64,000 bases of DNA from Nocardia sp. BMG111209 (GCF_000381925.1 NZ_KB907307.1:1798001-1862000); one strand, 5' to 3'; shown: positions 17,595 through 27,149, numbered from the stretch's first letter. Notes: generated by a model from the sequence alone, not told the origin. Numbers and translations: made by a program.

Positions 17595-18817
17595 CGGTCC
17601 TGCTCCGGTGTGGCGCCGTTGATCTCCTGCTCCAGCCACTGCACCTCGCTGTGGTTCTCCCGGCCACCGGCCCGCAGAAGTTGTTCGAGCGCAGCGTGTT
17701 TCACCCGCGTCGCATCGGGATCGCCGGGCGAGTGGGCCAGCACGAGGTCGGTCAGGTGCAGGGCCTGCAGCGGCCGTCCGGCCTCGGTATGGGCGGCGGC
17801 GCGCTCGACGAGCGGCGCCGTGCCACCCACCAGGTCGACGACGTCCGGCCACACCGACGACGCCGGCACGTCGTAGAGCTCGGTGGTCGATTCGAAGCGG
17901 AACCACCCGGCGTGCTCCTCCCAGATCGCCCGGATGATCCACGGCACCTTGCCGTGTACCTGGGGCAGCGCCAGTTCCGGCGGCAACGTGACGTCGCGCA
18001 TCAGCGTCCACAGATCGGCTCCCGCGTTCATGCCGTCGATGGTGCGGTCGCGCAGGTAGGACGTCGCGTCGCGCACCTTCGTCATGGTCGCGCGGATCTC
18101 CTCGGCGCCGCGGAAGACGTCGTGGCCGTTGAACAAGGTGTCCGGCGCCAGGTCGATGACCCGATCGACCGAGTGGACGAACGCCATCGCGCTGCGGATC
18201 TTGTCGCCCCGCAGGGTGTACAGGTTCGGGACGTGACCGAAGAACGGACCCATGAGATTGCCGATGAAGGCGATCCGTTGCTCGGGCAGCCAGACCGCGA
18301 GCGCGTCCGTGGTCTCGCCGCCGGGGGTGGCGTAGAACTCGACACGGCGCCCGCCGATCTCGACGGCGTGACTGTCGATGAACGAGTCGGTGAGCACCGG
18401 CTCCGGCGGCAGCGTCTCCGCCGCCGACCCCACATCCATGAACGCACCCCACAGCCGCATGATGCGACGCACGTAGAACGGATGCAGATGCCGCCAGTAC
18501 TCGCGGACGTCGCCGTGGCCGGCCTGGGCGATCGTCCGCACGTCCGGCCCGGTGAACGAACTCCAGCCGCCGACGTGGTCGGGATGACCCTGGGTGAAGG
18601 TGATCATCCGCAGCGGCCCCGTGCTCACCCGGCCGAAACGCGCTTTGATCTCACCCGCCTCGAAGTCCGTCCCGGTGTTGATCATCACATCGCCGTCCGG
18701 CGTCGTCACCAGATAGCAGTTGGCGATGCCCCGCGACAGGAAGATCCCGTCGCCGACATCGACGGCATCCTGTCCGCCTTCGCCCCGTTTGACTAGTTCG
18801 TCGAGTGATTGAGCCAT
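17591..18817 (-). CDS. MBL-fold hydrolase, alkylsulfatase (type III)-like
   Basis: A 408-residue protein. The N-terminal metallo-beta-lactamase domain is followed by a helical region (about residues 255-400) resembling the alkylsulfatase dimerisation domain: YLRDRTIDGMNAG, IWEEHAGWFR, GRPLQALHLTDLVLA. Type III sulfatases cleave alkyl sulfate esters using THxHxDH; here residues 75-81 read TQGHPDH, so the first metal His is Gln76. The later NGHDVF is kept. Activity is therefore uncertain. ATG 18817 has ggaggt upstream. It leads the operon with the VOC gene, cysD and cysNC, and diverges from a sulfotransferase. Confidence 0.82.
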   Translation of the reverse strand: MAQSLDELVKRGEGGQDAVDVGDGIFLSRGIANCYLVTTPDGDVMINTGTDFEAGEIKARFGRVSTGPLRMITFTQGHPDHVGGWSSFTGPDVRTIAQAGHGDVREYWRHLHPFYVRRIMRLWGAFMDVGSAAETLPPEPVLTDSFIDSHAVEIGGRRVEFYATPGGETTDALAVWLPEQRIAFIGNLMGPFFGHVPNLYTLRGDKIRSAMAFVHSVDRVIDLAPDTLFNGHDVFRGAEEIRATMTKVRDATSYLRDRTIDGMNAGADLWTLMRDVTLPPELALPQVHGKVPWIIRAIWEEHAGWFRFESTTELYDVPASSVWPDVVDLVGGTAPLVERAAAHTEAGRPLQALHLTDLVLAHSPGDPDATRVKHAALEQLLRAGGRENHSEVQWLEQEINGATPEQDR

Positions 18818-18887
18818 CCGTGCACCTCCCAGACCGATCGCGGACGAACCTACCATTTGTTCTCTATGGCCGTATAGTATTCGACGT

Positions 18888-20072
18888 ATGACACCGATGT
18901 CCTTCTCGCAGCACACATCTCGGTTCAGCGATCTGGTCACCCGCGCAAGCGAGCGCGACGGATACGACGACTTCGGCGAAGATTCCTGGCAGGAGGGCCT
19001 GCGGCTGCTCGTCGACTCCGTCGAATCCGTGCCGGGTGTCGACGCCGGTGGCCGCGAATACGTCTACGCCCGGTTCGTCGACGCCCTGCGCAATCGGCTG
19101 CGCGTCGTCGACTACGTCAAGAACCATCCGGAGGTCGGCGACGAGCGGGTGGAACGGCCGCTCGTGGTGCTGGGACTCCCCCGCACGGGCACCTCGCTGG
19201 CCAGCTATCTGCTCGACCGGGATCCGGCGCGGCGATCGTTGCTGACCTGGGAGGCCGAGGATTCGGTGCCACCCTCGCCGCCGGGCACCCTGCGCACCGA
19301 TCCGCGGTGCCTCGCGAAGAAGGCCGAACTCGACGCGCTGGCCCGCGGATTCGAAGCCGCCGGCATCCCGATGGTCCACTGGGACGAGGCCGACGGCCCC
19401 ACCGAATGCACGTTCGTGCACAACCAGGATTTCAAGGCCTATCTCTGGGAGGCGTTCATGCCGACCGTGGACTATGCGCAATGGCTGCTCGAGACGGATA
19501 TGACCAGCGCCTACACCTACGAGCGGACCGTGCTGCAGATGCTCCAGTCGCAGGCCCCGGGCGTGTGGTCGCTGAAGATGCCCTCACACGCGGTCCACAT
19601 CGAGGCCCTGCTCGCCGCGTTTCCCGACGCGCGGATCGTGTGGGCCCACCGCGATCCGTACCGGGCCACGGCCTCGTTCCTGCGCTTGAACTATCTGTCG
19701 CGTGCCGTGCTCGGCGCACGCGTCGACGTCGACACGATCGTGCCCAACGTCCTGGCCCAGCTCCGGGAACACGTCGACCGGCCGCTACGGACCAGGGACC
19801 GTATCGGCGAGGATCGCTTCTTCGACCTGCACTACGCCGAACTGATGCGCGATCCCATCGCCGTGATGCGCGACCTGTACGACTGGGCCCGAGACGACCT
19901 GACCACATCCACCGAACAGGCGATGCTCGACTGGCTGGCGCAACACCCGCAGAACCGCCACGGCGGCGCGGCGTACTCCCTGGCGGGATCCGGGGTGTCC
20001 CGCGCCGATCTGGATCCGATCTTCCACGACTATCTCTCGGCGTTCGACATCGAATTGGAGGGGGACGTATGA
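18888..20072 (+). CDS. Sulfotransferase family protein
   Basis: A 394-residue member of the PAPS-dependent Sulfotransfer_3 group. The 5'-phosphosulfate-binding loop VVLGLPRTGTSLASYLL is at about residues 95-112, and the 3'-phosphate region WAHRDPYRATASFLRL near 250. It would transfer sulfate from PAPS to a small hydroxyl compound in the cytoplasm. The start could be ATG 18888 or 18897. Its stop overlaps the next start (ATGA). The 70 bp divergent promoter region shared with the sulfatase-like/cysDNC operon contains a TATAGT element. PAPS supply, a sulfotransferase and a sulfatase relative in one island suggest a dedicated sulfation pathway. Confidence 0.85.
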   Translation: MTPMSFSQHTSRFSDLVTRASERDGYDDFGEDSWQEGLRLLVDSVESVPGVDAGGREYVYARFVDALRNRLRVVDYVKNHPEVGDERVERPLVVLGLPRTGTSLASYLLDRDPARRSLLTWEAEDSVPPSPPGTLRTDPRCLAKKAELDALARGFEAAGIPMVHWDEADGPTECTFVHNQDFKAYLWEAFMPTVDYAQWLLETDMTSAYTYERTVLQMLQSQAPGVWSLKMPSHAVHIEALLAAFPDARIVWAHRDPYRATASFLRLNYLSRAVLGARVDVDTIVPNVLAQLREHVDRPLRTRDRIGEDRFFDLHYAELMRDPIAVMRDLYDWARDDLTTSTEQAMLDWLAQHPQNRHGGAAYSLAGSGVSRADLDPIFHDYLSAFDIELEGDV

Positions 20073-21049
20073 AGGCGGCGATCACCACCGCGGACCAGGG
20101 CTTCGAACTCGTCGACCTGCCCGACCCGACACCGGGGGTCGGCGAATTGGTGATCCGGGTGGCCGCGTGCGGCGTCTGCGGATCCGATATCAAGGCTCGG
20201 CCGTTCGTGCCCGCCGGCCGGATCATGGGCCACGAGTTGGGCGGCCGGATCGTCGCGGTCGGACCGCAGGCAGGTGACCGGCAGGTCGGTGTGAACGTCG
20301 CCGTACTTCCGGTCGTCTCCTGTGGGACGTGCCGGTACTGCCGGGCCGGAGTCGTCACCCACTGCGCCCGGTCCGGCTACCTCGGCATGGGGCCGCCGGG
20401 CGGATTCGCCGAATTCGCCGTGGTCCCGGCGCGGCACGCGTTCGTCGTGCCCTACAGCGTGCCGGACTCCCATGCCGCCCTGGTCGAGCCGTTCGCGGTC
20501 GGCCTGCACGCCGTGCACAGCGCGGAAGTCACTGCGGGCGAAGACATCCTGGTCGTCGGCGCCGGCGGCGTCGGCTTGACGACCATCGCCTGGCTGGCGC
20601 AGCGCCGGGCGCAGCGGGTGACCGCCGTGGATCCCGACCCGGACCGCCGCGCGCTCGCGCTCGCGATGGGCGCCACCGACGCGCTACCCGCGCTGAGCGA
20701 GATCGAGGCCGGTGCGTACGACGTCGCGGTGGAATGCGTCGGCCACCCCGGCCTGCTTCGCGAATGTCAGCCCGCGATGCGCCCGCGCGGACGCATCGTG
20801 ATCTCCGGAGCCTGTGCCACGCCGACCCCGATCGAACCGGTGACAGCCCTCCTCAACGAACTCACGATCCGATACTCGGTCTGCTACCGGCCCGACGAGT
20901 TCCGCAGTGTGATCCGGGCCTTCACCGAAGGAGTCATCGACCCACAGCCGATGATCGGTCCCCTGCTCGACCTGAGCAGGCTCGCCGAGGCCTTCGACCT
21001 CGTTCGCGGCGGCCGGGTACACGGCCGGGTCCTCGTCGGGCCCCGCTGA
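20069..21049 (+). CDS. Zinc-binding alcohol dehydrogenase (MDR family)
   Basis: A 326-residue medium-chain dehydrogenase. The catalytic zinc region ACGVCGSDIK (Cys33) and GHELGG (His54, Glu55) is intact, and the structural zinc lobe CGTCRYCRAGVVTHC carries four cysteines. The nucleotide fold VVGAGGVGLTTIAW follows. It resembles sorbitol/threonine-type dehydrogenases. The start overlaps the sulfotransferase stop by 4 nt, so both belong to one operon and probably one pathway. It is convergent with a TetR gene. Confidence 0.87.
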   Translation: MKAAITTADQGFELVDLPDPTPGVGELVIRVAACGVCGSDIKARPFVPAGRIMGHELGGRIVAVGPQAGDRQVGVNVAVLPVVSCGTCRYCRAGVVTHCARSGYLGMGPPGGFAEFAVVPARHAFVVPYSVPDSHAALVEPFAVGLHAVHSAEVTAGEDILVVGAGGVGLTTIAWLAQRRAQRVTAVDPDPDRRALALAMGATDALPALSEIEAGAYDVAVECVGHPGLLRECQPAMRPRGRIVISGACATPTPIEPVTALLNELTIRYSVCYRPDEFRSVIRAFTEGVIDPQPMIGPLLDLSRLAEAFDLVRGGRVHGRVLVGPR

Positions 21050-21062
21050 AACGTGCGGTGGC

Positions 21063-21695
21063 TCAGTGGATGTCACGGGCATGCTCGGCGGCGACCCCCG
21101 CGATGACGGCACGCAGATATCCCTCGAGTTGGCGCGCGCTGGTCGACCCGGCGATGCCGTTGGCCAACCGGAACAGGAATCCGCCCAGGAAGGTGATCAT
21201 CGCGAACGCCTGCTCCTTGACCAACGCCGCGTCCGGCGGTGCGCCGGCGGGCTGGAGGCGCGCGACGGCCTCCTCACCGATCGCCGTGAAACGGTCCATC
21301 AGATCGTCGAATACGGAAGCCAATTCGGGATCGCTCTGCGCCATCATCATCAGTTCGAATCGAGCGCGAGCACGAGACCGGTCCGGCTCGACGGCGGTCC
21401 GCACGGCCTGTTCGGCCAGCGTCGACAACAGGGTCGCCGCGCGGTCCCCGGCCGCCTTCATCGCCGCCATCGCCGCCTCGAAGTCGGCGATATCCTGGGC
21501 CACCACGCGATTGGTCACCGCACGCAGCAACGCCGCGCGGGTGGAGAAATAGAAGGACGTCGATCCGTCCGCCACCCCGACCCTGCGGTCGACCCGCAGA
21601 TGCGTCAGGCCCCGCGCGCCGTCCTGGGCGAGCAACTCGATCGCCGCGTCGCACAGTTCCTGCCGCCTCGCGTCGCCGTCGTTTCTCCTCTTCAC
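21063..21695 (-). CDS. TetR-family transcriptional regulator
   Basis: A 210-residue regulator starting at GTG 21695 (a further GTG at 21728 is possible; neither has a clear ribosome site). The HTH reads RRQELCDAAIELLAQDG then LTHLRVDRRVGVADGSTSFYFSTRAALLRAV. The C-terminal domain is all-helical. It lies 58 bp downstream of another TetR gene on the same strand and ends 13 bp from the convergent dehydrogenase gene. The target is not evident. Confidence 0.84.
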   Translation of the reverse strand: MKRRNDGDARRQELCDAAIELLAQDGARGLTHLRVDRRVGVADGSTSFYFSTRAALLRAVTNRVVAQDIADFEAAMAAMKAAGDRAATLLSTLAEQAVRTAVEPDRSRARARFELMMMAQSDPELASVFDDLMDRFTAIGEEAVARLQPAGAPPDAALVKEQAFAMITFLGGFLFRLANGIAGSTSARQLEGYLRAVIAGVAAEHARDIH

Positions 21696-21753
21696 CGCAA
21701 CGATCGTAATCCGACCGGGCAGGACCACCGACGCACTGCCGGGCCGCCGGCCG

Positions 21754-22383
21754 TCATCGGATGACCCAGGCGTCGAGCAGTGCGGTCCTGAGTTCGGTGG
21801 CGATGTCGATGGTCGGGTCGTACAGCCATTGCAGTTGCAGGCCGTCGAGCAGTGCGACCAGGCAGCGGCCGAGGGCGGCGGGGGTGGCGCCGGGGCGCAG
21901 GCGGCCCTGGTCCTGCAGTTCGGTGAACACGGTGACCGCGCGGCCGACGAAGAAGGTGGTGCGGTCGCGGAAATAGGCGTGGGCCGGGTGGTCGGGCGCG
22001 ACGGCCTCCGCGGCGAGCACCCGGCGCAGGGCCGTCAGCGCGGGATCCCGCACGACGTCGTCGACCACCGCCACCAGCCGGTCGAGCGGGGGCAGGTCGT
22101 CGGTTTCGGGCGACCGGGTGCGGTAGCGGTGGTCGCCGCGTTGCAGCAGAGCGATCAGGACGTCGTCCTTGGTCGGGAAATGGTGCATGAGTCCCGTTTG
22201 GCTCATCCCGGCCCGGATCGCGAGCTCGCGCATGGTGGCGCCGCGGAAACCGTCCGTGGTGAACAGGTCCAGCGCCGCGTCGAGGATCGCCTCGATCCGG
22301 GCCGCCGTCTTGGCGTACGGCCCACGCCGGGTCTCGCCGTTACCCGCCTTGCGGTCGACCTCCGCTGCCGAGGGGTTCTCCAT
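21754..22383 (-). CDS. TetR-family transcriptional regulator of the Gfo/Idh-amidohydrolase operon
   Basis: A 209-residue protein. The HTH (about residues 25-75) reads IEAILDAALDLFTTDGFRGATMRELA then GMSQTGLMHHFPTKDDVLIALL. A helical TetR_C-type ligand domain with GRCLVALLDGLQLQWLYDP follows. It diverges from the Gfo/Idh/MocA gene across an 84 bp gap that contains an inverted repeat, which supports direct control of that operon. Confidence 0.88.
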   Translation of the reverse strand: MENPSAAEVDRKAGNGETRRGPYAKTAARIEAILDAALDLFTTDGFRGATMRELAIRAGMSQTGLMHHFPTKDDVLIALLQRGDHRYRTRSPETDDLPPLDRLVAVVDDVVRDPALTALRRVLAAEAVAPDHPAHAYFRDRTTFFVGRAVTVFTELQDQGRLRPGATPAALGRCLVALLDGLQLQWLYDPTIDIATELRTALLDAWVIR

Positions 22384-22407
22384 GCCGAAAGCCTAACTTG
22401 TTTCGGT

Positions 22408-22435
22408 TTTCGTGCTACGTTGAGCCCGCACGAAA
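22408..22435. promoter_or_regulatory. Inverted repeat between TetR gene and Gfo/Idh gene
   Basis: TTTCGTGC (22408-22415) and GCACGAAA (22428-22435) form a perfect dyad with a 12 bp spacer in the divergent promoter region. It is a plausible operator for the adjacent TetR protein. No footprint-type evidence exists; the placement is the support. Confidence 0.45.
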
Positions 22436-22467
22436 TTCGAAATCAGTTCTGTTTTGGGGTGACATCG

Positions 22468-23505
22468 ATGGCCATCTCCCTCGGAGTGCTCGGCACGGCC
22501 CGTATCGTCGAGTCCGGTCTCCTGCAGCCCGCCGCCGGCCTGCCGGGCATCGAGGTCGGCGCGATCGCCGCCCGCGATCCCGAGCGGGCCGCGGAATACG
22601 CTGCGGCACACGGGATTCCACGGGTCTTGGCCGATTACGAGGCGGTGGTCGACGATCCCGGCGTCGACGCCGTGTACATACCGAGTCCGCCTGCGCTGCA
22701 CGGGTACTGGATGCGGCGGGCGATCGAGGCCGGCAAACATGTGCTCTGCGAGAAGCCGTTCACCGCGAACGCCGCCGAGGCCGCCGAAATCGCCGCGCTG
22801 GCAGCGGGTTCCGATCTGGTGGTGATGGAAGCGTTCCATTCCCGGTATCACCCGATGTGGCCTCGGATGGCCGAGGTGATCGAGCAGCAGGTCCTCGGCC
22901 GGATCCTCTCGGCGACGGCGACTTTCTGTGTGCCGCAACCCGATCCGGAGGACTTCCGCTGGCAGCGCGCACTCGGCGGCGGCGCCGTGATGGACCTCGG
23001 CTGTTACCCGCTGCGGCTGCTGCGCTACCTGTTCGGCGAGCCGGGAATCGTGACGGCCCGGGCCACGGAGGTGTCCGGAGTGGATGCGGCCATGACGGTC
23101 GAGCTGGCCTTCCCCGATGACATTCCGGGGCAGGTCCGGGCGAGTATGCGCACCGACGATCCGCTGTCCATCACGTTGCAGGTCATCGGATCGGCGGGAA
23201 CGCTGGACGTCGGGATGCCGTACCACCCGCACATCCGCGGGCAACTGACCCTGACGACGGCCGACGGGCAGCATGTCGATCCCGGCGGATTCCGCAGCAC
23301 CTACGCCTATCAGCTCGAGGCGTTCCGCGACGCGATCCTCGAGGGCACACCGATACCGACCGACGCCCGCGAAGCCACCACAGTCATGCGGCTGATCGAC
23401 GACATCTACCGCGCCGCCGGCATGCCGCCCTGTGTGCCTGTGCCGGAACCGAATTCCGATGACAGCCAGACGATCGAGGAAGGTACCTCATGCCCCAGCA
23501 TGTGA
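22468..23505 (+). CDS. Gfo/Idh/MocA-family oxidoreductase
   Basis: A 345-residue NAD(P)-dependent dehydrogenase. The N-terminal Rossmann fold starts LGVLGTARIVESGLLQPA, and the family signature CEKPFTANAAEAAEIAALA with the catalytic EKP lysine is present near residue 98. The C-terminal substrate domain contains ALGGGAVMDLGCYPLRLLRYLFG with the conserved DxGCY segment. Relatives oxidise sugars, inositols or trans-dihydrodiols. The first 16 nt of the following gene overlap it, so the two are co-translated. Ribosome site ggggtg precedes ATG 22468. Confidence 0.9.
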   Translation: MAISLGVLGTARIVESGLLQPAAGLPGIEVGAIAARDPERAAEYAAAHGIPRVLADYEAVVDDPGVDAVYIPSPPALHGYWMRRAIEAGKHVLCEKPFTANAAEAAEIAALAAGSDLVVMEAFHSRYHPMWPRMAEVIEQQVLGRILSATATFCVPQPDPEDFRWQRALGGGAVMDLGCYPLRLLRYLFGEPGIVTARATEVSGVDAAMTVELAFPDDIPGQVRASMRTDDPLSITLQVIGSAGTLDVGMPYHPHIRGQLTLTTADGQHVDPGGFRSTYAYQLEAFRDAILEGTPIPTDAREATTVMRLIDDIYRAAGMPPCVPVPEPNSDDSQTIEEGTSCPSM

Positions 23506-24674
23506 TCATTTCGGTGGACGGCCACGTCAAGGCGCCCCGAGCCGGCTACCGCGAATACCTCGACGCCGAGTACCGGCCCGAATTCGACGAATGGCTGCGC
23601 GCGGCCGAGGCGCGCGGGCTGCCCGACGCCGGGAACATCCATCCGGACCTCCTCGTGGACGCGCAGTGGGACGCCGACCGACGGCTCCGTGATCTCGAGA
23701 GTCAAGGCGTCGTCGGAGAAGTGTTGTTCCCCAACGGTATTCCGTTCCAGGCGAAGGCGGTGTCCGATACCGCGGAGGCATCGACCCCCGAACTGACCCG
23801 GGCCGGGATCACCGCCTACAACCGATGGCTGGCCGACTTCTGCGCGCAGGCCCCCGAACGGCTGAAGGGCCAGGCGCTCCTGTCCTTCGACGACCGCGAT
23901 CGCCTCGATGAGGCTGTCGCGGAGGTGTATCGGGCCAAGGAACGCGGCTTGGGCGGCATCATGATGCCCGCGCTGATTCCCGGCGGCACCTACTTCTTCG
24001 ATCCCGTGCTGGATCCGGTCTGGGCCGCGATCCAGGAGACCGGGCTACCGATCAGCCAGCACGGCGGCACCGGGGCGCCGGCCTACGACCCGCCGGGGCT
24101 GGCGGCGATTCTGACCCTCGCCTACGAGCACTCCTTCTTCTCCGGACGATCACTGTGGCAGATGATCGTCGGCGGCGTCTTCGACCGCTTCCCCGATCTG
24201 ACCGTCGCCTACGTGGAAACCGAGTCGTGGTGGATCGGCGCGGCCCTGGACCGCTTCGACCGCAGGTTCCGCCGCGGCGACAGCTGGACCGGCTTCGCCG
24301 CGCACCTGCGCCGGGAACGCCGGTTCACCCGCCTGCCCAGCGAATACTGGCAGACCAACTGCTATGCGGGCATCTCGCCGTTCCACCACGATCAACTCCC
24401 GATGGACCGGATGGGCTCCGGCTACACACCCGAGGACGGCGAATTCGTCATCGGATGCGATCGCGCCATGGTGGGAATCGACTATCCGCACTTCGAAACC
24501 ATCTATCCGAACACCGACGCGCAGATCGCCGAACTGACCGGACAACCGACGGTCACCGCCGCCGACACCCGGCGCCTCCTGTTCGACAACGCCGTCACCG
24601 TCTACGGATTCGACTCCGCCGCACTGCAACCCGTGATCGACCGGGTCACCCGCGTCACGGCCTCCGACAGGTAG
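23490..24674 (+). CDS. Amidohydrolase (metal-dependent hydrolase, PF04909 type)
   Basis: A 394-residue TIM-barrel hydrolase. Family landmarks visible: the N-terminal SVDGHVKAP (in the place of D-x-H), LRDLESQGVVGEVLFPNG, LPISQHGGTG (His near 190) and CDRAMVGIDYPHFETIYPNT near the C-terminus (Asp/His pair). The family covers decarboxylases and hydrolases of aromatic or lactone substrates. It overlaps the Gfo/Idh gene at its 5' end and the convergent GH3 gene by 73 bp at its 3' end. With its neighbour it probably degrades a cyclic or sugar-like compound. Confidence 0.87.
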   Translation: MPQHVIISVDGHVKAPRAGYREYLDAEYRPEFDEWLRAAEARGLPDAGNIHPDLLVDAQWDADRRLRDLESQGVVGEVLFPNGIPFQAKAVSDTAEASTPELTRAGITAYNRWLADFCAQAPERLKGQALLSFDDRDRLDEAVAEVYRAKERGLGGIMMPALIPGGTYFFDPVLDPVWAAIQETGLPISQHGGTGAPAYDPPGLAAILTLAYEHSFFSGRSLWQMIVGGVFDRFPDLTVAYVETESWWIGAALDRFDRRFRRGDSWTGFAAHLRRERRFTRLPSEYWQTNCYAGISPFHHDQLPMDRMGSGYTPEDGEFVIGCDRAMVGIDYPHFETIYPNTDAQIAELTGQPTVTAADTRRLLFDNAVTVYGFDSAALQPVIDRVTRVTASDR

Positions 24675-27031
24675 CTGCGGCGGCCGTCGAGAACGATGGT
24701 GTCGCCGGTGATCTCGAAGCTGCCGCGGCTTCTGATGTCGTCGGACGCGGCACCGGCCATGACGCCGACCGGGCCCGGCTCGAGGATGAACGCGCCGTCC
24801 GGTCCGACGTAACCGAGCTGGCTCATCCGGATGGTGAATTCGACGGTGGCCGTGGCTCCGGGGTCGAGACGGACCCGCCGGAAGCCGACGAGTTCCTGTG
24901 CGGGACGGGTGAGTCCGGTTGCGGTGTCGTGGAAGTACAACTGGACGACCTCGTCACCGGCCCGGTCGCCGGTGTTGGTGACCGGCACGGTCACGGTGAC
25001 CGCTGCGTCGGCGGGGACATCGGTGCGGTCGAGGCTCAGCTCGCCGTACCGGAAGGTCGTGTAGCTCAGGCCGTGACCGAACGCGAACAAGGGGGTCGCG
25101 GGCCGGTCGAGGTAGCCGCGGTGCATGTCCCGGTCGGTGCGCCGGTAGCCGCTGCCGGTCTTCTGGCCGTGGTGGATCGGGACCTGGCCGACATGGCGGG
25201 GAATGCTGTACGGCAGCCGGCCGGCCGGCTCGGCGGCGCCGGTCAGGACGTCGGCGACGGCCCGCGTCCCGAACTGACCGCCGTAGAACGCCCAGACGAC
25301 GGCTGCCAGGTCGTCCACGATCGACGTGACGGTGAACGGGCGGCCGGTCTGCACGACGCCGACGGCCGGGGTGCCGGTCGCGGCGATCGCCTTCACCAAT
25401 TCCACCTGTACGGCCGGTAGTTCGATATCGGCGGTGTCGTGGCCCTCGCCCTCGGTGCCGTCGGGCAGCCAGCCGCCGCGGCCCCCGAGCGCCAGGATCA
25501 CCACCTCGGCGGCGCGCGCGGCCTCGACCGCGGCGGCCGGCCCGGCGGCGCCGTCGGGTCCGGGGGCCAGCAGGCCGGTCGCGGCCACGACGGTGACCTC
25601 GGCGTCCGGCAGGGCTTCCCGGACCGCCTCGGCCAGCGACCGGGCACCGTATTCGCCACGCAGCCAGGTGTTCCTGTCCTGCGTTGCGGCAGTTGCCATC
25701 TCGGCTGCCAGGGACTCGGCCGAACCCTCCGCCACGGCATCGGTTCCCGGCATGGCGTGGGCGGCGGCGGATCGGGTGAGCATCCACCGCATCGCCGGAT
25801 AGGTGTAGGTCGGGAATGCGGCGGTGACATCGTCGGCGTGCGGGCCGACGACCGCCACCCTGCGGATCTCCGGCCTCAGCGGAAGTATGCCGTTCTCGTT
25901 CTTCAGCAGTGTCACGGACCTGCCGGCCAGGTCACGGGCCAGCTCCGTACCCTCGGTGGCGATGCGCTCGATGACGATCGGATCCTCGGCGACATACGGA
26001 TCGTCGAAGAGACCGAGGGCGAACTTGTCGCGCAGTACCCGGCGTACGGACCGGTCGACCACGTCCTCGCCGATCCGGCCCGCCCGTACCGCCTCGGCGA
26101 GTGTGAGCCCGTATCCGGCCGGATCGGGGAGTTCGACGTCGAGGCCGGCGGCCAGTGCCAGGACGCCGGCTTCCGCGTTGCCGGCGGCGATTTCCTGCCG
26201 GGAGGCGAGCCACTCGACGGTCATGTAGTCGGCGACGACGGTGCCGGTGAATCCCATACGCTCGCGCAGCAGTTCGGTGAGGATCGCGCGGTTGGCGCCG
26301 ATCGGGACGCCGTCGTACTCCGAATAGGAGTTCATCACCGACCCCAGCCCGGCGAGGTGGATCGCCGCTTCGAACGGGCGGGCGTGGACCTCGTACAGTT
26401 CCCGCGCACCCACCGCGGTCGCGGCCATGTTCTGGCCGCCTTCCGTCACGGCGTAGCCGAGGAAGTGTTTCCCGGTGGCGAGGACACCCTCGCGCTGCAG
26501 GCCGCGGACGAAGGCGACACCCAGCGCGGTGACGAGGTACGGATCCTCGCCGTAGGTCTCGTGGACGCGGCCCCACCGGGCGTCCCGGGCCACATCCAGG
26601 ACCGGGGACAGCGCCTGACGCATGCCGATCGCCCGCAGCTGCCGGCCCGTGAGCGCCGCCATCCGTTCCACCGCGTCCGGATCCCAGGCCGCGGCGAGGC
26701 CGATCGCGGTCGGGAAGACGGTGAATCCGGGCGCCATGACACCGTTCAGTGCCTCGTTGTGGAAGATCGCGGGAATACCGAGGCGGGTCTCCGCCACCAG
26801 GAAGCGCTGGACCTGGTTGACCGCACGGGCCACGGCGGCCGGCGGCCGCGCGCCGAAGCTCGCCAGACCGGAGACCTGGCCGATCCCGCCGCCCAGCCGG
26901 GCCGCGAGCCGGTCCGCGTCGGCTCCGCCGGGTCCGAACAGGCTGGGGCCCATGACCGATGTCAGCTGAAGGGTCTTCTCCTCCAAGGTCATTCGAGCCA
27001 AGAGGGCGTCCGCGCGCTGGGTCGGATCCAT
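24602..27031 (-). CDS. Glycoside hydrolase family 3 (beta-glucosidase/xylosidase-like)
   Basis: An 809-residue enzyme with the GH3 N-terminal barrel (RMTLEEKTLQLTSVMG; KHFLGY; nucleophile region GTVVADYMTVEWL), the GH3 C-terminal domain (SVTLLKNENGILPLRPEIRRVAVVGPHAD) and a fibronectin-III-like C-terminal module. No signal peptide is visible, so it is probably cytoplasmic and acts on imported oligosaccharides or glycosides. ATG 27031 was chosen since gaggaa lies 6 nt upstream; longer starts lack one. A CACGTG-centred site matching those near the lacI-type gene lies about 120 bp upstream, suggesting shared control. Confidence 0.92.
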   Translation of the reverse strand: MDPTQRADALLARMTLEEKTLQLTSVMGPSLFGPGGADADRLAARLGGGIGQVSGLASFGARPPAAVARAVNQVQRFLVAETRLGIPAIFHNEALNGVMAPGFTVFPTAIGLAAAWDPDAVERMAALTGRQLRAIGMRQALSPVLDVARDARWGRVHETYGEDPYLVTALGVAFVRGLQREGVLATGKHFLGYAVTEGGQNMAATAVGARELYEVHARPFEAAIHLAGLGSVMNSYSEYDGVPIGANRAILTELLRERMGFTGTVVADYMTVEWLASRQEIAAGNAEAGVLALAAGLDVELPDPAGYGLTLAEAVRAGRIGEDVVDRSVRRVLRDKFALGLFDDPYVAEDPIVIERIATEGTELARDLAGRSVTLLKNENGILPLRPEIRRVAVVGPHADDVTAAFPTYTYPAMRWMLTRSAAAHAMPGTDAVAEGSAESLAAEMATAATQDRNTWLRGEYGARSLAEAVREALPDAEVTVVAATGLLAPGPDGAAGPAAAVEAARAAEVVILALGGRGGWLPDGTEGEGHDTADIELPAVQVELVKAIAATGTPAVGVVQTGRPFTVTSIVDDLAAVVWAFYGGQFGTRAVADVLTGAAEPAGRLPYSIPRHVGQVPIHHGQKTGSGYRRTDRDMHRGYLDRPATPLFAFGHGLSYTTFRYGELSLDRTDVPADAAVTVTVPVTNTGDRAGDEVVQLYFHDTATGLTRPAQELVGFRRVRLDPGATATVEFTIRMSQLGYVGPDGAFILEPGPVGVMAGAASDDIRSRGSFEITGDTIVLDGRRSYLSEAVTRVTRSITGCSAAESNP

Positions 27032-27149
27032 GACCGTATTCCTCATCGGTTCGGGGAGTGCTGGAGTGCCGTCGGGAGTGCGTGCGAGCACTGCGCGATC
27101 GGACCGGCTGGTGGTTCTTGTGCCGGCCGCTCGACGGTGATCGGCACAC

